This document shows, in pieces, positions 8,435 to 17,640 of a stretch of 64,000 nt of DNA. Source of the stretch: Saprospiraceae bacterium (GTDB lineage Bacteria > Bacteroidota > Bacteroidia > Chitinophagales > Saprospiraceae). Each line of letters starts with the position of its first letter. Position 1 is the stretch's first letter. The notes under the pieces were generated by a model. That model ran no database searches. It saw only the letters and a list, made by a program, of their open reading frames with translations, and had not been told where the DNA came from. Location of the stretch: contig JAIYCH010000131.1 in NCBI GenBank assembly GCA_027488135.1, positions 124,001 through 188,000 on the forward strand. Reading direction: 5' to 3'. A program made the position numbers and the translations under genes.

Positions 8435-10576
8435 TCATAAAATAGCTCGATAATAGTAATCTTTTGATTTTTCTATTAGGTTGTTTCCATACATTTTTAC
8501 CCAGTGATAACTTATCCATTCTCCTTGTACAAGGTTCACGTCCGCGTGCCAACCCAAATCGTCCACCCAATAACAGCTTATTTTCCTTGCTTTTTCTCCG
8601 ATAGAAACGGAACTTACATTTTCGATAAAATAAACTGATTCTCCAGGTATTGTTTGAGCTTCCATTTTTATGCGATAACCTTTTGAATGAGGTATTTCTC
8701 CTACTTTTTCAGTCAGCCAAAAAACGCCGTAAGGTGGAAAAAATAAGGTATCTCCCTCATATATGTGGGTTTCTAAACTAATCTCATCCCTAAAATAATT
8801 CCCTTGCCATTTCTCAGGCAACGCCTTTTTGGAAATCATCTGAAAATCAGAACTAACATTGGCAATTAATAAAATATTTTCCTCTTTTAATGTTTTTTCT
8901 ACACAAAAAATAGTGTTACTTTCCAATAGTATGACAGTTTCTTTTGCATTACCATGAAGACAATGGGTTTCTTTTCTTCGATTAGACAGATTAGAAATAA
9001 TGTTAAATAAAGTATTTTCAACAGTTCCTGCTTCCTTTCTTAGCAAGGCTTTTTCCCAATCCATGGCAGGTCTGTGTAACCAACGATTATCTTCTCTTTT
9101 TTCTCCATCTTTCAGATAATCAAAATTATTTAAGTGTCCAATTTCATCTCCTGCATAAACCAAAGGGATACCTTTCATAAAAAAGATTATCCCGTGCAAT
9201 AGCTTAAAGCGATGTATTGCTAAGGCTAAATCTTCTTTTTTATTTTCAATAAATGACTTTTGAATACCAATGAGTGCGGCTGTACTACCAGAAATTCTAG
9301 ATTCACCATTCGACGAATCTATTTGAAAAGAATAACCCTGGGCAAAACTATTGGGCCAATCCCCTGTGTAAAATGCAGAGCAGAATAATCTGGTTTCGTG
9401 TCCATTCTGGCCAACATCGGCGGCGTTTTGGTCAGATATTCCCCAACCAATGTCGTCATGGCAACGTATATAATTTATCCAGGTAGAGGAAGGAGGTATC
9501 GATGGAAGTTTTGATAGGGTAGTCCTTAATAAAACCGTATTTTCACAAGCTAACGCATGCCATAAGTGATTCATTAAAGTAGCATTATAGCCAATTTCGC
9601 ACGCTTTACCCTCATAACCACCTGCTCCTAAATATCTTATAATATCGTTAGGTGCCACAATGGCTTCAGATTTGAAAAGTACACCAGGGGCAACCAGTTG
9701 AATTAGATACTTATATGCTACCAAAAGCATGACCGCTTCTTCTTGATTTTGACAATTTGTACCCATTTTTTTCCACAAAAAAGGTACAGCATCCAGTCTT
9801 AAAACATCTACTCCCAGATTAGCAAGAAATAACATTTCCCCAAGCATTGCATTAAATACTTTAGGTTCACTGTAATTTAAATCCCACTGATAGTCGTTAA
9901 ATGTAGTCCAGACCCATTGATTAATTTCCTTTTGGTAGGTGAAATTACCCGGCGCAAAATCTGGAAAAACCTCTGGTAGGGTTCTCTCAAATTGATCAGG
10001 CATAGTGCGATCGGGAAACATATAATAAAAATCTTTGAAACGATTTTCTCCTTTTAATATACTTTGTGCCCATTCATGCTCTTTTGCCGTATGGTTCATT
10101 ACAAAATCTATAGCAATAATTTGGTCTTCGGCATGCATTTTATCTATAAGAGCTATCAAATCTTCATTATCACCTAATTTAGTATTTACTTTTCTGAAAT
10201 TTTTTACTGCGTAACCTCCGTCTGCCTGACCTTCCCTAGGTTCTAGTAGAGGCATCAAATGCACATAATTAACCCCTAATTCTCTTAAATATGGAAGGTG
10301 ATTTTCCATCTCTTTGAGGTTACCAGCATATAAGTCTACATAAAGCATGGTGGCCACCCATTTTTGATCTAAATACCAATCTGTAGCTAATTCCCTTTTT
10401 TTATCTATTTCTTTTAATGAATCCTTCCTGTTTAAATAAGAAGTATTTATGGTTTCTATAATATCGAGCAAATCTCTATCCTCTGAGTTTGGATAGAGTG
10501 TCCTAAAAATATATTGGAAATCTGACCAATATTCAGTAGCTTTATTTCTAAGTGCAGGGTTGATTTTCTCTATCAT
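8435..10576 (-). CDS. Amylosucrase-like GH13 enzyme with C-terminal extension
   Basis: This 713-residue GH13 enzyme closely follows the amylosucrase pattern. Visible are DGGYAV (119-124), DFVMNHT (157-163), the nucleophile D262 in RLDAVPFLWKKMG, the general acid E304 in FKSEAIV, HDD at 373-375 in CHDDIGW, and R498 in REDNRWLHRP. Such enzymes transfer glucose from sucrose to alpha-glucan or hydrolyse it. There is no signal peptide, so it should act in the cytoplasm. The usual length is about 630-650 residues; the extra 80 or so residues (about 630-713) begin YRIKMEAQTIPGESVYFI and look like a small beta domain reminiscent of CBM20 starch-binding modules. The gene is monocistronic and divergent from aguA. 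Specificity for sucrose rather than another alpha-glucoside is inferred. Confidence 0.87.
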   Translation of the reverse strand: MIEKINPALRNKATEYWSDFQYIFRTLYPNSEDRDLLDIIETINTSYLNRKDSLKEIDKKRELATDWYLDQKWVATMLYVDLYAGNLKEMENHLPYLRELGVNYVHLMPLLEPREGQADGGYAVKNFRKVNTKLGDNEDLIALIDKMHAEDQIIAIDFVMNHTAKEHEWAQSILKGENRFKDFYYMFPDRTMPDQFERTLPEVFPDFAPGNFTYQKEINQWVWTTFNDYQWDLNYSEPKVFNAMLGEMLFLANLGVDVLRLDAVPFLWKKMGTNCQNQEEAVMLLVAYKYLIQLVAPGVLFKSEAIVAPNDIIRYLGAGGYEGKACEIGYNATLMNHLWHALACENTVLLRTTLSKLPSIPPSSTWINYIRCHDDIGWGISDQNAADVGQNGHETRLFCSAFYTGDWPNSFAQGYSFQIDSSNGESRISGSTAALIGIQKSFIENKKEDLALAIHRFKLLHGIIFFMKGIPLVYAGDEIGHLNNFDYLKDGEKREDNRWLHRPAMDWEKALLRKEAGTVENTLFNIISNLSNRRKETHCLHGNAKETVILLESNTIFCVEKTLKEENILLIANVSSDFQMISKKALPEKWQGNYFRDEISLETHIYEGDTLFFPPYGVFWLTEKVGEIPHSKGYRIKMEAQTIPGESVYFIENVSSVSIGEKARKISCYWVDDLGWHADVNLVQGEWISYHWVKMYGNNLIEKSKDYYYRAIL

Positions 10577-10671
10577 GATTTCTAGTGATTCTATTATTTA
10601 TGTACAAAATACCATTTTTTAATTTAGTGGACAAATCGAAGGTCAACTAGTAAATGAAAATAAAAAAAAAT

Positions 10672-10679
10672 TAACTTTG
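10672..10679 (+). promoter_or_regulatory. Candidate -7 element upstream of aguA
   Basis: TAACTTTG fits TAnnTTTG and ends 8 nt before the aguA ATG at 10688. It is followed directly by AGGA, which could serve as a short ribosome-binding site if transcription begins close to the G. No TTG is found at the expected spacing. Confidence 0.4.
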
Positions 10680-10687
10680 AGGAAAAA

Positions 10688-11707
10688 ATGTTCTATCGAT
10701 TACCCGCAGAATGGGAAAAACAAGATGCCATTCAATTTACTTTTCCCCACGCTGACTCAGATTGGAAATTAATTTTAGAGGATGCCGTTCAAGTTTTCGT
10801 TGACGTTATAAAAGCCATTTTACCCTTTGAAAAGGTGATTGTAGTTACTAACGATATAGCTAAAACAAAAAGTTATTTCAAGGATTATTCTTCACAAAAT
10901 TTATTTTTTTTTGACATAGATAGCAACGATACCTGGGCAAGAGATCACGGTGGCATAACTGTATCTAATGGGATAGATATCAAAATATTAGACTTTACTT
11001 TCAATGGTTGGGGATTAAAATTTGATGCAGAAAAGGATGACTTGATTACTGAAAAGTTACACTTATCCAATGCATTTAAAGTGCCTCTGGAGAAAATTGA
11101 TTTTGTTCTGGAGGGAGGGGCCATAGAAACAGATGGATTGGGTACCCTTATTACCACCCGCCATTGTATGCAATCACCTCATAGAAATCCTTCTTTTTCT
11201 GAGGAACAAATTAATAATTTGTTGTTCCAAAGTTTTGGAACAACAAATATTTATTGGCTTAATAATGGATATTTAGCAGGCGATGATACAGACTCACATA
11301 TTGATACCTTAGTGCGTTTTTGTAACCCTACAACCCTTGCATATGTAAAATGTGATGATGAAATGGATGAGCATTTTGAATCTTTGTTAAAAATGGAAGC
11401 AGAGTTAAAAAATTTAGTCGATATCAATGGGAATCCTTTTCATTTAGTTCCATTACCTTGGCCCGATCCCTGCTTTGCTGAAGATGGACACAGATTACCT
11501 GCTACTTATGCTAATTTTTTAATTATCAATGAAGCCGTAATACTCCCTGTTTACAATGTTAAACAAGATTTGGAAGCTGTTAATGTTTTAACCAGTATTT
11601 TTCCAGAGAGAAAAATTATTCCTGTGCTATGCCGCTCCTTAATTGAACAACACGGTTCATTACATTGCATTTCTATGCAGTATCCTTCAGGATCTATCAA
11701 TCTATAA
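10688..11707 (+). CDS. aguA: Agmatine deiminase
   Basis: This 339-residue enzyme of the peptidylarginine deiminase/agmatine deiminase family hydrolyses agmatine to N-carbamoylputrescine and ammonia. It opens with the family signature RLPAEWEKQDAIQFTFPH. It contains SNDTWARDHGG, EGGAIETDG, DDTDSHIDT and the C-terminal catalytic cysteine C327 in EQHGSLHCISMQYP, so all active-site segments are present. The length matches the family. The gene starts a two-gene operon with aguB 10 nt downstream, which makes agmatine rather than protein arginine the likely substrate. Arginine decarboxylase, needed to make agmatine, is not in this window. Confidence 0.93.
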   Translation: MFYRLPAEWEKQDAIQFTFPHADSDWKLILEDAVQVFVDVIKAILPFEKVIVVTNDIAKTKSYFKDYSSQNLFFFDIDSNDTWARDHGGITVSNGIDIKILDFTFNGWGLKFDAEKDDLITEKLHLSNAFKVPLEKIDFVLEGGAIETDGLGTLITTRHCMQSPHRNPSFSEEQINNLLFQSFGTTNIYWLNNGYLAGDDTDSHIDTLVRFCNPTTLAYVKCDDEMDEHFESLLKMEAELKNLVDINGNPFHLVPLPWPDPCFAEDGHRLPATYANFLIINEAVILPVYNVKQDLEAVNVLTSIFPERKIIPVLCRSLIEQHGSLHCISMQYPSGSINL

Positions 11708-11717
11708 TGTCGAAACA

Positions 11718-12608
11718 ATGAAAAAAAATAGTATCAAAGTTGGCCTCATACAACAGGCATCCAGCCATAAACCTGGTGAAAATATAGATAGAATCATTCC
11801 TGAAATAAAACGCCTTGCTGACATGGGAGCAGATCTTATAACACTACAGGAATTGCATAATAGCATTTATTTTTGTCAGGCAGAAGATCCATCCATTTTT
11901 GATCTGGCTGAAACTATTCCTGGTGAATCAACAGAAAAATTAAGTAAGGTAGCCGCTGATAATAAAGTGGTCATAGTTTCTTCCCTTTTTGAAAAAAGAG
12001 CACCTGGTCTTTATCATAATACTGCTGTGGTTTTTGAAAATGATGGCAGTATTGCTGGTAAATATAGAAAAATGCATATTCCGGATGATCCCGCTTACTA
12101 TGAAAAATTTTATTTTACGCCGGGAGATATGGGTTTTGAACCTATTCAAACGAGTGTAGGTAAATTGGGTATTCTTGTTTGTTGGGATCAGTGGTATCCT
12201 GAAGCTGCCAGACTGATGGCCTTAAAAGGAGCAGAAATTTTAATTTATCCTACAGCTATTGGTTGGGAACATACCGATGCAGTGGAGGAAAAGGATAGAC
12301 AGTATGATGCTTGGTTTACCATACAAAGAGGACATGCCATAGCCAATGGATTACCATTAATAGCTATTAACCGATGTGGTTTTGAACCAGATTGGACGGG
12401 AAATACAAAAGGCATCACCTTTTGGGGGCAAAGCTTCGTTTGTGGACCTCAAGGGGAAATACTTTTTAAAGCGGATAGTATCTCATCTTCTGGCTTTTTA
12501 GTGGAGATAAGTAAAAACAGGACGGAAGAAGTTCGCAGAATGTGGCCATTTTTTAGAGATCGTCGAATTGAAGCTTACGGTGAAATTACAAAACGTTACA
12601 TCGACTAA
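11718..12608 (+). CDS. aguB: N-carbamoylputrescine amidase
   Basis: This 296-residue nitrilase-superfamily amidohydrolase converts N-carbamoylputrescine to putrescine, CO2 and ammonia. The catalytic triad is visible: E45 (LQELHNS), K118 (KYRKMHIPDD) and C155 (ILVCWDQWYPEAARLM). The sequences LQELHNSIYFCQ and DDPAYYEKFYFTPGD are typical of AguB. An open frame extends upstream into aguA to a TTG at 11643, but the ATG at 11718 gives the family N-terminus (MKKNSIKVGLIQQ) and a sensible 10-nt spacing from aguA. Together with aguA it forms the agmatine route to putrescine, which would feed the carboxyspermidine genes at 18964-21372. Confidence 0.93.
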   Translation: MKKNSIKVGLIQQASSHKPGENIDRIIPEIKRLADMGADLITLQELHNSIYFCQAEDPSIFDLAETIPGESTEKLSKVAADNKVVIVSSLFEKRAPGLYHNTAVVFENDGSIAGKYRKMHIPDDPAYYEKFYFTPGDMGFEPIQTSVGKLGILVCWDQWYPEAARLMALKGAEILIYPTAIGWEHTDAVEEKDRQYDAWFTIQRGHAIANGLPLIAINRCGFEPDWTGNTKGITFWGQSFVCGPQGEILFKADSISSSGFLVEISKNRTEEVRRMWPFFRDRRIEAYGEITKRYID

Positions 12609-12617
12609 CATCAACAG

Positions 12618-13970
12618 TTATAAATTTTGTATTAAGTCATATTGAGATATAATTTGATAATCACCTGCTGTTTTTTTTACAATTACTGCGGGTGATTGAC
12701 GTGAAATTATCTTACTTAATTGTGAAACCGTCGTGTCTTCGCTTACAACCGGTAAGGGGGGCGCCATGATATCTCTTACCGATGAATTTTGCAAACGATT
12801 TTCAGAAAGAGCACTTATCACTTGTTGTTCTCCAACGGAGCCAACCCATTCCTCATTTTCCATCACGGGTAACTGTGAAATATCAAAATCTCGCATCAAT
12901 TTTAAAACCTCCTGGATAGCTGTATCAGGATTTATACTAATAAATTCTTTTTTAAGTTTTTTAGCCAGTATATCTTTTGCTTTCAATTCGCTTTCCAAAA
13001 ATCCACGTTCCCTCATCCAGTCATCGTTATATATTTTGCCTACGTATCTACTGCCGTGGTCATGAATTATAACAACCACTACATCTTTTTCATTCAGTTC
13101 AGCTCTCATTTGCCAAAGCCCTGCCACAGCTGAACCAGCGGAATAGCCTAACAGCATACCTTCTTCTCTGGCTATTTTTCTTGCCATTAAGGCTCCATCT
13201 TTATCTGTAACTTTTTCAAAATGATCTATCAAACTAAAATCTACATTCTTAGGTAGTATATCTTCACCGATACCTTCTGTTATATAGGGATAAATTTCTT
13301 GTTCATCAAAAATACCTGTTTCGTGGTATTTTTTAAAAACTGATCCATAAGTATCTATTCCCCAAACTTTTATATCCTTATTTTGTTCTTTTAGAAATCT
13401 TGCTGTACCTGAAATGGTTCCCCCAGTGCCAACCCCGGTGATAATATGGGTAACTTTACCGTCGGTCTGTTTCCAAATCTCCGGACCTGTCGATTCATAG
13501 TGTGCCTGTCTGTTTGATAGATTATCGTATTGATTAAACCAAAATGAATTAGGAATTTCTGTACTTATTCTTTTCGCAACAGAATAATATGAACCAGGGT
13601 CATCAGGATGAACATTGGTTGGACAAACAATTACGTCAGCTCCCAACGCCTTTAGTAAATCAATTTTCTCTTTAGACTGTTTATCTGTCGTGGTAAAGAT
13701 ACACTTGTAACCTCTCACGGCAGCTGCAATGGCTAAGCCCATGCCGGTATTACCAGAGGTACATTCAATTATCGTTCCACCAGGCTTCAAGTTACCATTG
13801 GCTTCTGCATCTAACAACATTTTTAGAGCCATTCGATCTTTTATGGAATTTCCCGGATTAAATGTTTCTACTTTTATAAGTACCGTTGCTTTAATTCCTG
13901 GTATAATTTTCTTGATTTGAACTAATGGTGTATTTCCAATGGTTTCTAAAATAGTTTCACAGTATTTCAT
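12618..13970 (-). CDS. Cystathionine beta-synthase (PLP enzyme with CBS domain pair)
   Basis: This 450-residue protein joins a fold-type II PLP domain (about residues 1-320) to a C-terminal pair of CBS domains (about 335-450). PLP-binding K44 lies in NPGNSIKDRMA; SGNTGMGLA binds the substrate carboxylate and GTGGTISG the PLP phosphate. It would condense serine (or O-acetylserine) with homocysteine, or act as a cysteine synthase. The CBS pair, a known ligand-responsive module in eukaryotic CBS, favours the former. The frame extends nine codons upstream of the chosen ATG at 13970, but MKYCETILETIGNTPLVQI is the family start. It follows the LysM gene with a 1-nt gap, so the two are cotranscribed. 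Confidence 0.9.
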   Translation of the reverse strand: MKYCETILETIGNTPLVQIKKIIPGIKATVLIKVETFNPGNSIKDRMALKMLLDAEANGNLKPGGTIIECTSGNTGMGLAIAAAVRGYKCIFTTTDKQSKEKIDLLKALGADVIVCPTNVHPDDPGSYYSVAKRISTEIPNSFWFNQYDNLSNRQAHYESTGPEIWKQTDGKVTHIITGVGTGGTISGTARFLKEQNKDIKVWGIDTYGSVFKKYHETGIFDEQEIYPYITEGIGEDILPKNVDFSLIDHFEKVTDKDGALMARKIAREEGMLLGYSAGSAVAGLWQMRAELNEKDVVVVIIHDHGSRYVGKIYNDDWMRERGFLESELKAKDILAKKLKKEFISINPDTAIQEVLKLMRDFDISQLPVMENEEWVGSVGEQQVISALSENRLQNSSVRDIMAPPLPVVSEDTTVSQLSKIISRQSPAVIVKKTAGDYQIISQYDLIQNL

Positions 13971-13971
13971 A

Positions 13972-14829
13972 CTATTTGTAATATTTGACAGATACAAAAA
14001 ATTTCAAATCCAAAAATCCTAAATCTAAGGCATCATTTTCAGCTAATAAAAGTAAAATATCTAAAGGGTATTTTCCAGGAGGAATTTTACCTATTACTTT
14101 GCCCGTTATTTTTTTATTTGACATCGGATTTGTTATCTCTACAACGGAATGTTCTGGAATTTTGTTGGATAGAACATAAGGATATTCGGTTTTTTCAAAA
14201 GCTGAATCAAAAGTTTTAGCTGCTCCTGACGTTGAAACTAATACTTTTTTAGATTTATCAAAATGGAGTGAAAGGGTATCCTTATTTCTATTAGGTTGAA
14301 ATGAAATATCTGTAGAAGATTTTTTGACAGGTTGGACAGGAAAATAACCAATCAGCAGTTTAGAGTCCATTTTTATTATATTGCTTTTTATTACATTTAT
14401 ATTCTTAATTTCATTTGAATCTCTGGGGAAATAAATTCTAAACAGTCTATATACTGTATCACCTTTTTTAACTTTGTAGAATACAGGGATATAGTTATAT
14501 TTTTCAAATGAGCTTCGCTGTACGGGACTTTTAACACTGTTGTATTGTATGGGAATTTTAATTATTTTTTTTGCATTTATCTGAGGATCTGTCATACCAT
14601 TTAGATCTCTGATAGCGGCTACAGACGTTCCATAAAATGAAGCAATACTACTTAAATTATCTTCATTTTTTACTACGTGATACAAGTAATATTTTCCCTC
14701 ATTATAATCAATATAAACCGTATCCTTTGTGTGTCTTACTGGAATGGATGATAGCTGACTTTTTGCTTCGGTCAGAATAAAAAACGAAATAAATGATAAT
14801 AAAAGTAAATTATTCTTCAATTTTGACAA
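13972..14829 (-). CDS. LysM-domain exported protein
   Basis: This is an exported protein of about 285 residues. After a hydrophobic signal segment (KLKNNLLLLSFISFFIL...AKS) come two LysM-like repeats: one around YHVVKNEDNLSSIASFYGTS and one around FYKVKKGDTVYRLFRIYF. These should bind peptidoglycan or another GlcNAc polymer. The C-terminal half is a beta-rich region similar to the carbohydrate-type tail of Bacteroidota LysM proteins. The start is uncertain: TTG at 14829 avoids overlap with the divergent kdsB gene and leaves a normal signal peptide, while an ATG at 14874 would overlap kdsB by 20 nt and place extra hydrophobic residues in front. Its function next to cystathionine beta-synthase is unclear. 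Confidence 0.72.
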   Translation of the reverse strand: MSKLKNNLLLLSFISFFILTEAKSQLSSIPVRHTKDTVYIDYNEGKYYLYHVVKNEDNLSSIASFYGTSVAAIRDLNGMTDPQINAKKIIKIPIQYNSVKSPVQRSSFEKYNYIPVFYKVKKGDTVYRLFRIYFPRDSNEIKNINVIKSNIIKMDSKLLIGYFPVQPVKKSSTDISFQPNRNKDTLSLHFDKSKKVLVSTSGAAKTFDSAFEKTEYPYVLSNKIPEHSVVEITNPMSNKKITGKVIGKIPPGKYPLDILLLLAENDALDLGFLDLKFFVSVKYYK

Positions 14830-14854
14830 AATGAATGAAACAAAGTTATTTCGA

Positions 14855-15595
14855 ATGAAAAAAAATATTGTCATAATTCCTGCAAGATATAAATCAATTC
14901 GTTTTCCAGGAAAGCCTCTGGCAAAAATTTCTCAAAAATCAATGATACAATATATTTACGATAGTATTAAAAATTATTCATTTTTAGACGAAATAATTGT
15001 TGCTACAGACGACCATAGAATAGCAAATCATTGTATAGAAATGAATATTCCTTATGCTTTAACGAATGAAAATCATCAAAGTGGCACAGATCGGGTGGCA
15101 GAGGTGGCGAAAAATTATCCTTCCACCTTTAATATCATTAATTTACAAGGAGATGAGCCTTTTATTAAAGAATCAGATATTAAAATGTTGATAGAAACAC
15201 TTGATAAAGCAAAAGATGGGATAGCAACTTTAGCTTGTCTCATTACAGATAATGTCCAAAGGTTAAATCCTAATAGAGTAAAGGTGGTGTTTAATAAAAA
15301 TAATGAAGCTATGTATTTCAGTAGGTTTGATATACCCTTTCAAAGAGGTGTTATGTCGGATATATTAAGCTACCAGCATATTGGAATTTATGGATTTAAA
15401 AATGAGGTTCTGCAAAGGATATCGAAACTTCCTCCAGGCTTGTACGAAATAGCTGAATCATTAGAGCAACTTCGGTGGTTAGAAGATGGTTTAACAGTTA
15501 ATCTTGGATTTGTAGAGGAAGCATTATTTAGTATTGATACGCCGGAAGACCTAATAGAAGCAAACAAAAAGGTAAACAATGAATTAAATGAGTAA
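14855..15595 (+). CDS. kdsB: 3-deoxy-manno-octulosonate cytidylyltransferase
   Basis: This 246-residue enzyme activates Kdo with CTP to give CMP-Kdo for lipid A-core assembly. It shows IIPARYKSIRFPGKPLA, the CTP-binding signature of the family, then DDHRIANHC, SGTDRVAE, NLQGDEPFI with the metal-binding Asp, and the C-terminal SIDTPEDL. Two in-frame ATGs exist (14831 and 14855); the second gives MKKNIVIIPARYKS and is preferred. The length matches the family. The stop overlaps the start of a small membrane protein gene by 8 nt. The presence of kdsB shows a Kdo-containing outer membrane, consistent with a Gram-negative Bacteroidota cell. Confidence 0.95.
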   Translation: MKKNIVIIPARYKSIRFPGKPLAKISQKSMIQYIYDSIKNYSFLDEIIVATDDHRIANHCIEMNIPYALTNENHQSGTDRVAEVAKNYPSTFNIINLQGDEPFIKESDIKMLIETLDKAKDGIATLACLITDNVQRLNPNRVKVVFNKNNEAMYFSRFDIPFQRGVMSDILSYQHIGIYGFKNEVLQRISKLPPGLYEIAESLEQLRWLEDGLTVNLGFVEEALFSIDTPEDLIEANKKVNNELNE

Positions 15596-15803
15596 TTATA
15601 AAAAATTATTTTTGCCAGGTTTCAGTTTAACTTTAATAGGTATGGGACTATCCATTTCCATTGAAGCTGGTTTTTGTAAATGGAACGGTAACCCAACTTG
15701 GGAGTGGGTCTTGATGGGAACCGTTGGTCTTGTTATTTTTAACACCGGTTTAAGCCTGTTTGGAGAGGCTATAATTAGAGCTTCAAAGGAAAAGAAAAAC
15801 TAA
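15588..15803 (+). CDS. Small membrane protein of unknown function downstream of kdsB
   Basis: This 71-residue protein has two predicted membrane helices (about residues 7-27 and 38-60) separated by a short Trp-rich loop (KWNGNPTWEW) and a charged C-terminus (RASKEKKN). The ATG lies inside the last codons of kdsB (8-nt overlap), indicating translational coupling. No domain is recognised. The two-helix layout and kdsB linkage suggest an inner-membrane accessory factor, but that is inference. The 3' end overlaps the convergent cdd gene by 4 nt. I judge it a real gene because of the tight overlaps and coherent membrane topology. Confidence 0.7.
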   Translation: MSNYKKLFLPGFSLTLIGMGLSISIEAGFCKWNGNPTWEWVLMGTVGLVIFNTGLSLFGEAIIRASKEKKN

Positions 15804-16270
15804 GGTAATGAATCAGAAGAAAAACTAAATGGCAATATAGAGGCGATACTATCCAATAGGTAGTAACTACCTTCCTCACCTTGAAAAATTATTTCAATAG
15901 GGCTCTTCTGCCTTGTTTCCATTTCGATGAGGACTTGACGACAGGCACCGCATGGGCTGACAAGAGCATCTATTTTATCTGCAACCACAGCAATTACTCT
16001 TATTTTTTGAATGGCTCCTTCAAAAGATAATTTGGCAACAGCATTCCTTTCCGCACACATACACAATGGATAGGAGGCATTTTCAATATTTGTGCCTAAT
16101 ATCTGGTTTCCATCATCTAGCAATAGGCAGGCTCCCACTCTAAACCTGGAGTATGGAGCGTAAGAATTATGAAATGCAAGGCGAGCGGAGTCCAATAATT
16201 CTTTATATTTGTCCGGAACTTCATCAATGCCCTGAAATCTTGTGAAGTGGATTTGTATGGTTTTTTCCAA
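15800..16270 (-). CDS. cdd: Cytidine deaminase
   Basis: This 156-residue zinc enzyme deaminates cytidine and deoxycytidine to uridines in pyrimidine salvage. It carries the zinc motif CAERNAV with the catalytic Glu, and PCGACRQVL supplying the other two cysteine ligands. NSYAPYSRFRVGACL and GTNIENASYPLCMCAERNA are family-typical, and the length fits the tetrameric class. An N-terminal extension of about 25 residues precedes the core. The gene is single and convergent with the small membrane gene (4-nt overlap); its ATG at 16270 faces the saccharopine dehydrogenase gene 32 nt away. Confidence 0.94.
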   Translation of the reverse strand: MEKTIQIHFTRFQGIDEVPDKYKELLDSARLAFHNSYAPYSRFRVGACLLLDDGNQILGTNIENASYPLCMCAERNAVAKLSFEGAIQKIRVIAVVADKIDALVSPCGACRQVLIEMETRQKSPIEIIFQGEEGSYYLLDSIASILPFSFSSDSLP

Positions 16271-16302
16271 TTTTTTTTTCTTGTTACATAAAGATAATAT
16301 AA

Positions 16303-17640
16303 ATGCATAACATACTTATAATAGGTGCCGGACTTTCTTCAAGTGCACTTATTCATTACGTTTTGAAAAATGCTGAAACAAAGGGTTGGAATGTTACCGT
16401 AGCTGATGCCGACCCTCTCAAAGCGGAAAAGCTGATTGCAGGTCATTTAACAGCCAGAGCTGCCTGGCTCGATGTTATGAAAGTGAATGATCGACGTGAA
16501 TTGATAAGCAGAGCAGATGTTGTCGTTTCTCTCATTCCCGCCCATTTGCATTTAGAGGTGGCTCACGATTGTATAAAATTGAAAAAGCACTTAATTACCG
16601 CTTCTTATGTTTCACAGGAAATGTATAGATTGGGTGACGAAGCACGCGATAGAGAACTAATTTTTATGGGTGAAATGGGGCTCGACCCTGGTATTGATCA
16701 CATGTCTGCTATGCGTCTTATTGACGGAATAAAAGAAATTGGCGGACAGATTACCTCCTTTCGTTCCTACACAGGGGGCTTAATTTCACCCGAAAGCGAT
16801 GATAATCCCTGGCATTATAAGTTTACCTGGAATCCAAGAAATGTAGTTCTTTCTGGTCAGGGGACAGCTCAGTTTATCGAAAATAGTAAATTAAAATACG
16901 TTCCTTATCATAGATTGTTTCGTGAAAAGAAAATTGTTAATATCTTGAATGAAGGTCCTTTTGAGATGTATGCTAATAGAGATTCTCTCCTTTATATGGA
17001 TGTGTACGGATTATCTAAAATCCCAAATATTATCAGAGGAACGCTTCGTGCCGTTGGCTTTTGTGAAGCTTGGGATGCGTTAATTCAAATCGGTTTGACT
17101 GATGCAGATTTTCCCATTCTTGATTCAGGTAACATAACTTATCATGAACTTTTAGATGCCTACGTTGATCAATATAATGGTGGTACTTTACGCGAAAGAG
17201 TAGCTCAATTATTAAATAAACCAGCCAATTCATTGGTTATGGATCAATTAGAATGGCTTGGATTGTTTAGAAAGAAGAAAATTAAACATAATTTTGCTAC
17301 TCCAGCTTTGATTTTGGAAAATCTGCTAAGAGAAAAATGGGCTTTACAACCCAATGATAAAGACATGATAATCATGCAACATGAGGTTGAATATAAAAAA
17401 GAGGGTAAGAAATTCTTGAAAATATCCAGTATGAAATTACTAGGTGAAGATAGTCGGGATACCGCCATGTCTAAAACAGTAGGTCTCCCCTTAGGAATTT
17501 TTGTGAAGTTAGTATTAGAAGGTAAAATTTCTGCAAGAGGTGTTCAAATCCCTGTGATGCGTGAAGTTTACGAACCTGTTTTAAAAGAGTTGGAGGAAGA
17601 TTATTCTGTAGTTTTTAACGAGAAGCTTATTGAGCTATAA
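16303..17640 (+). CDS. Saccharopine dehydrogenase, glutamate-forming type (LYS9-like)
   Basis: This 445-residue protein has an N-terminal Rossmann domain (ILIIGAGLSSSALIHYVL) and the saccharopine reductase catalytic domain. Diagnostic stretches match the yeast Lys9 pattern: MGLDPGIDHMSAMRLIDG, TGGLISPESDDNPWHYKFTW, NRDSLLYMDVYGL, IIRGTLRAVGF, LEWLGLF, DKDMIIMQHEVEY and a C-terminal VGLPLGIFVKLVLEGKI. It should interconvert saccharopine with glutamate and aminoadipate semialdehyde. In bacteria this most often serves lysine catabolism. A lysine-forming partner is not visible here, since the second dehydrogenase at 18964 belongs to another subgroup. The stop overlaps the flippase ATG (TAATG), so it heads an operon that continues to prmC. 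Confidence 0.88.
   Translation: MHNILIIGAGLSSSALIHYVLKNAETKGWNVTVADADPLKAEKLIAGHLTARAAWLDVMKVNDRRELISRADVVVSLIPAHLHLEVAHDCIKLKKHLITASYVSQEMYRLGDEARDRELIFMGEMGLDPGIDHMSAMRLIDGIKEIGGQITSFRSYTGGLISPESDDNPWHYKFTWNPRNVVLSGQGTAQFIENSKLKYVPYHRLFREKKIVNILNEGPFEMYANRDSLLYMDVYGLSKIPNIIRGTLRAVGFCEAWDALIQIGLTDADFPILDSGNITYHELLDAYVDQYNGGTLRERVAQLLNKPANSLVMDQLEWLGLFRKKKIKHNFATPALILENLLREKWALQPNDKDMIIMQHEVEYKKEGKKFLKISSMKLLGEDSRDTAMSKTVGLPLGIFVKLVLEGKISARGVQIPVMREVYEPVLKELEEDYSVVFNEKLIEL

Noticed and set aside
12733-13065. 110-codon plus-strand frame within the cystathionine beta-synthase gene
   Set aside because: It is antisense to the conserved CBS-domain region and has no independent features.
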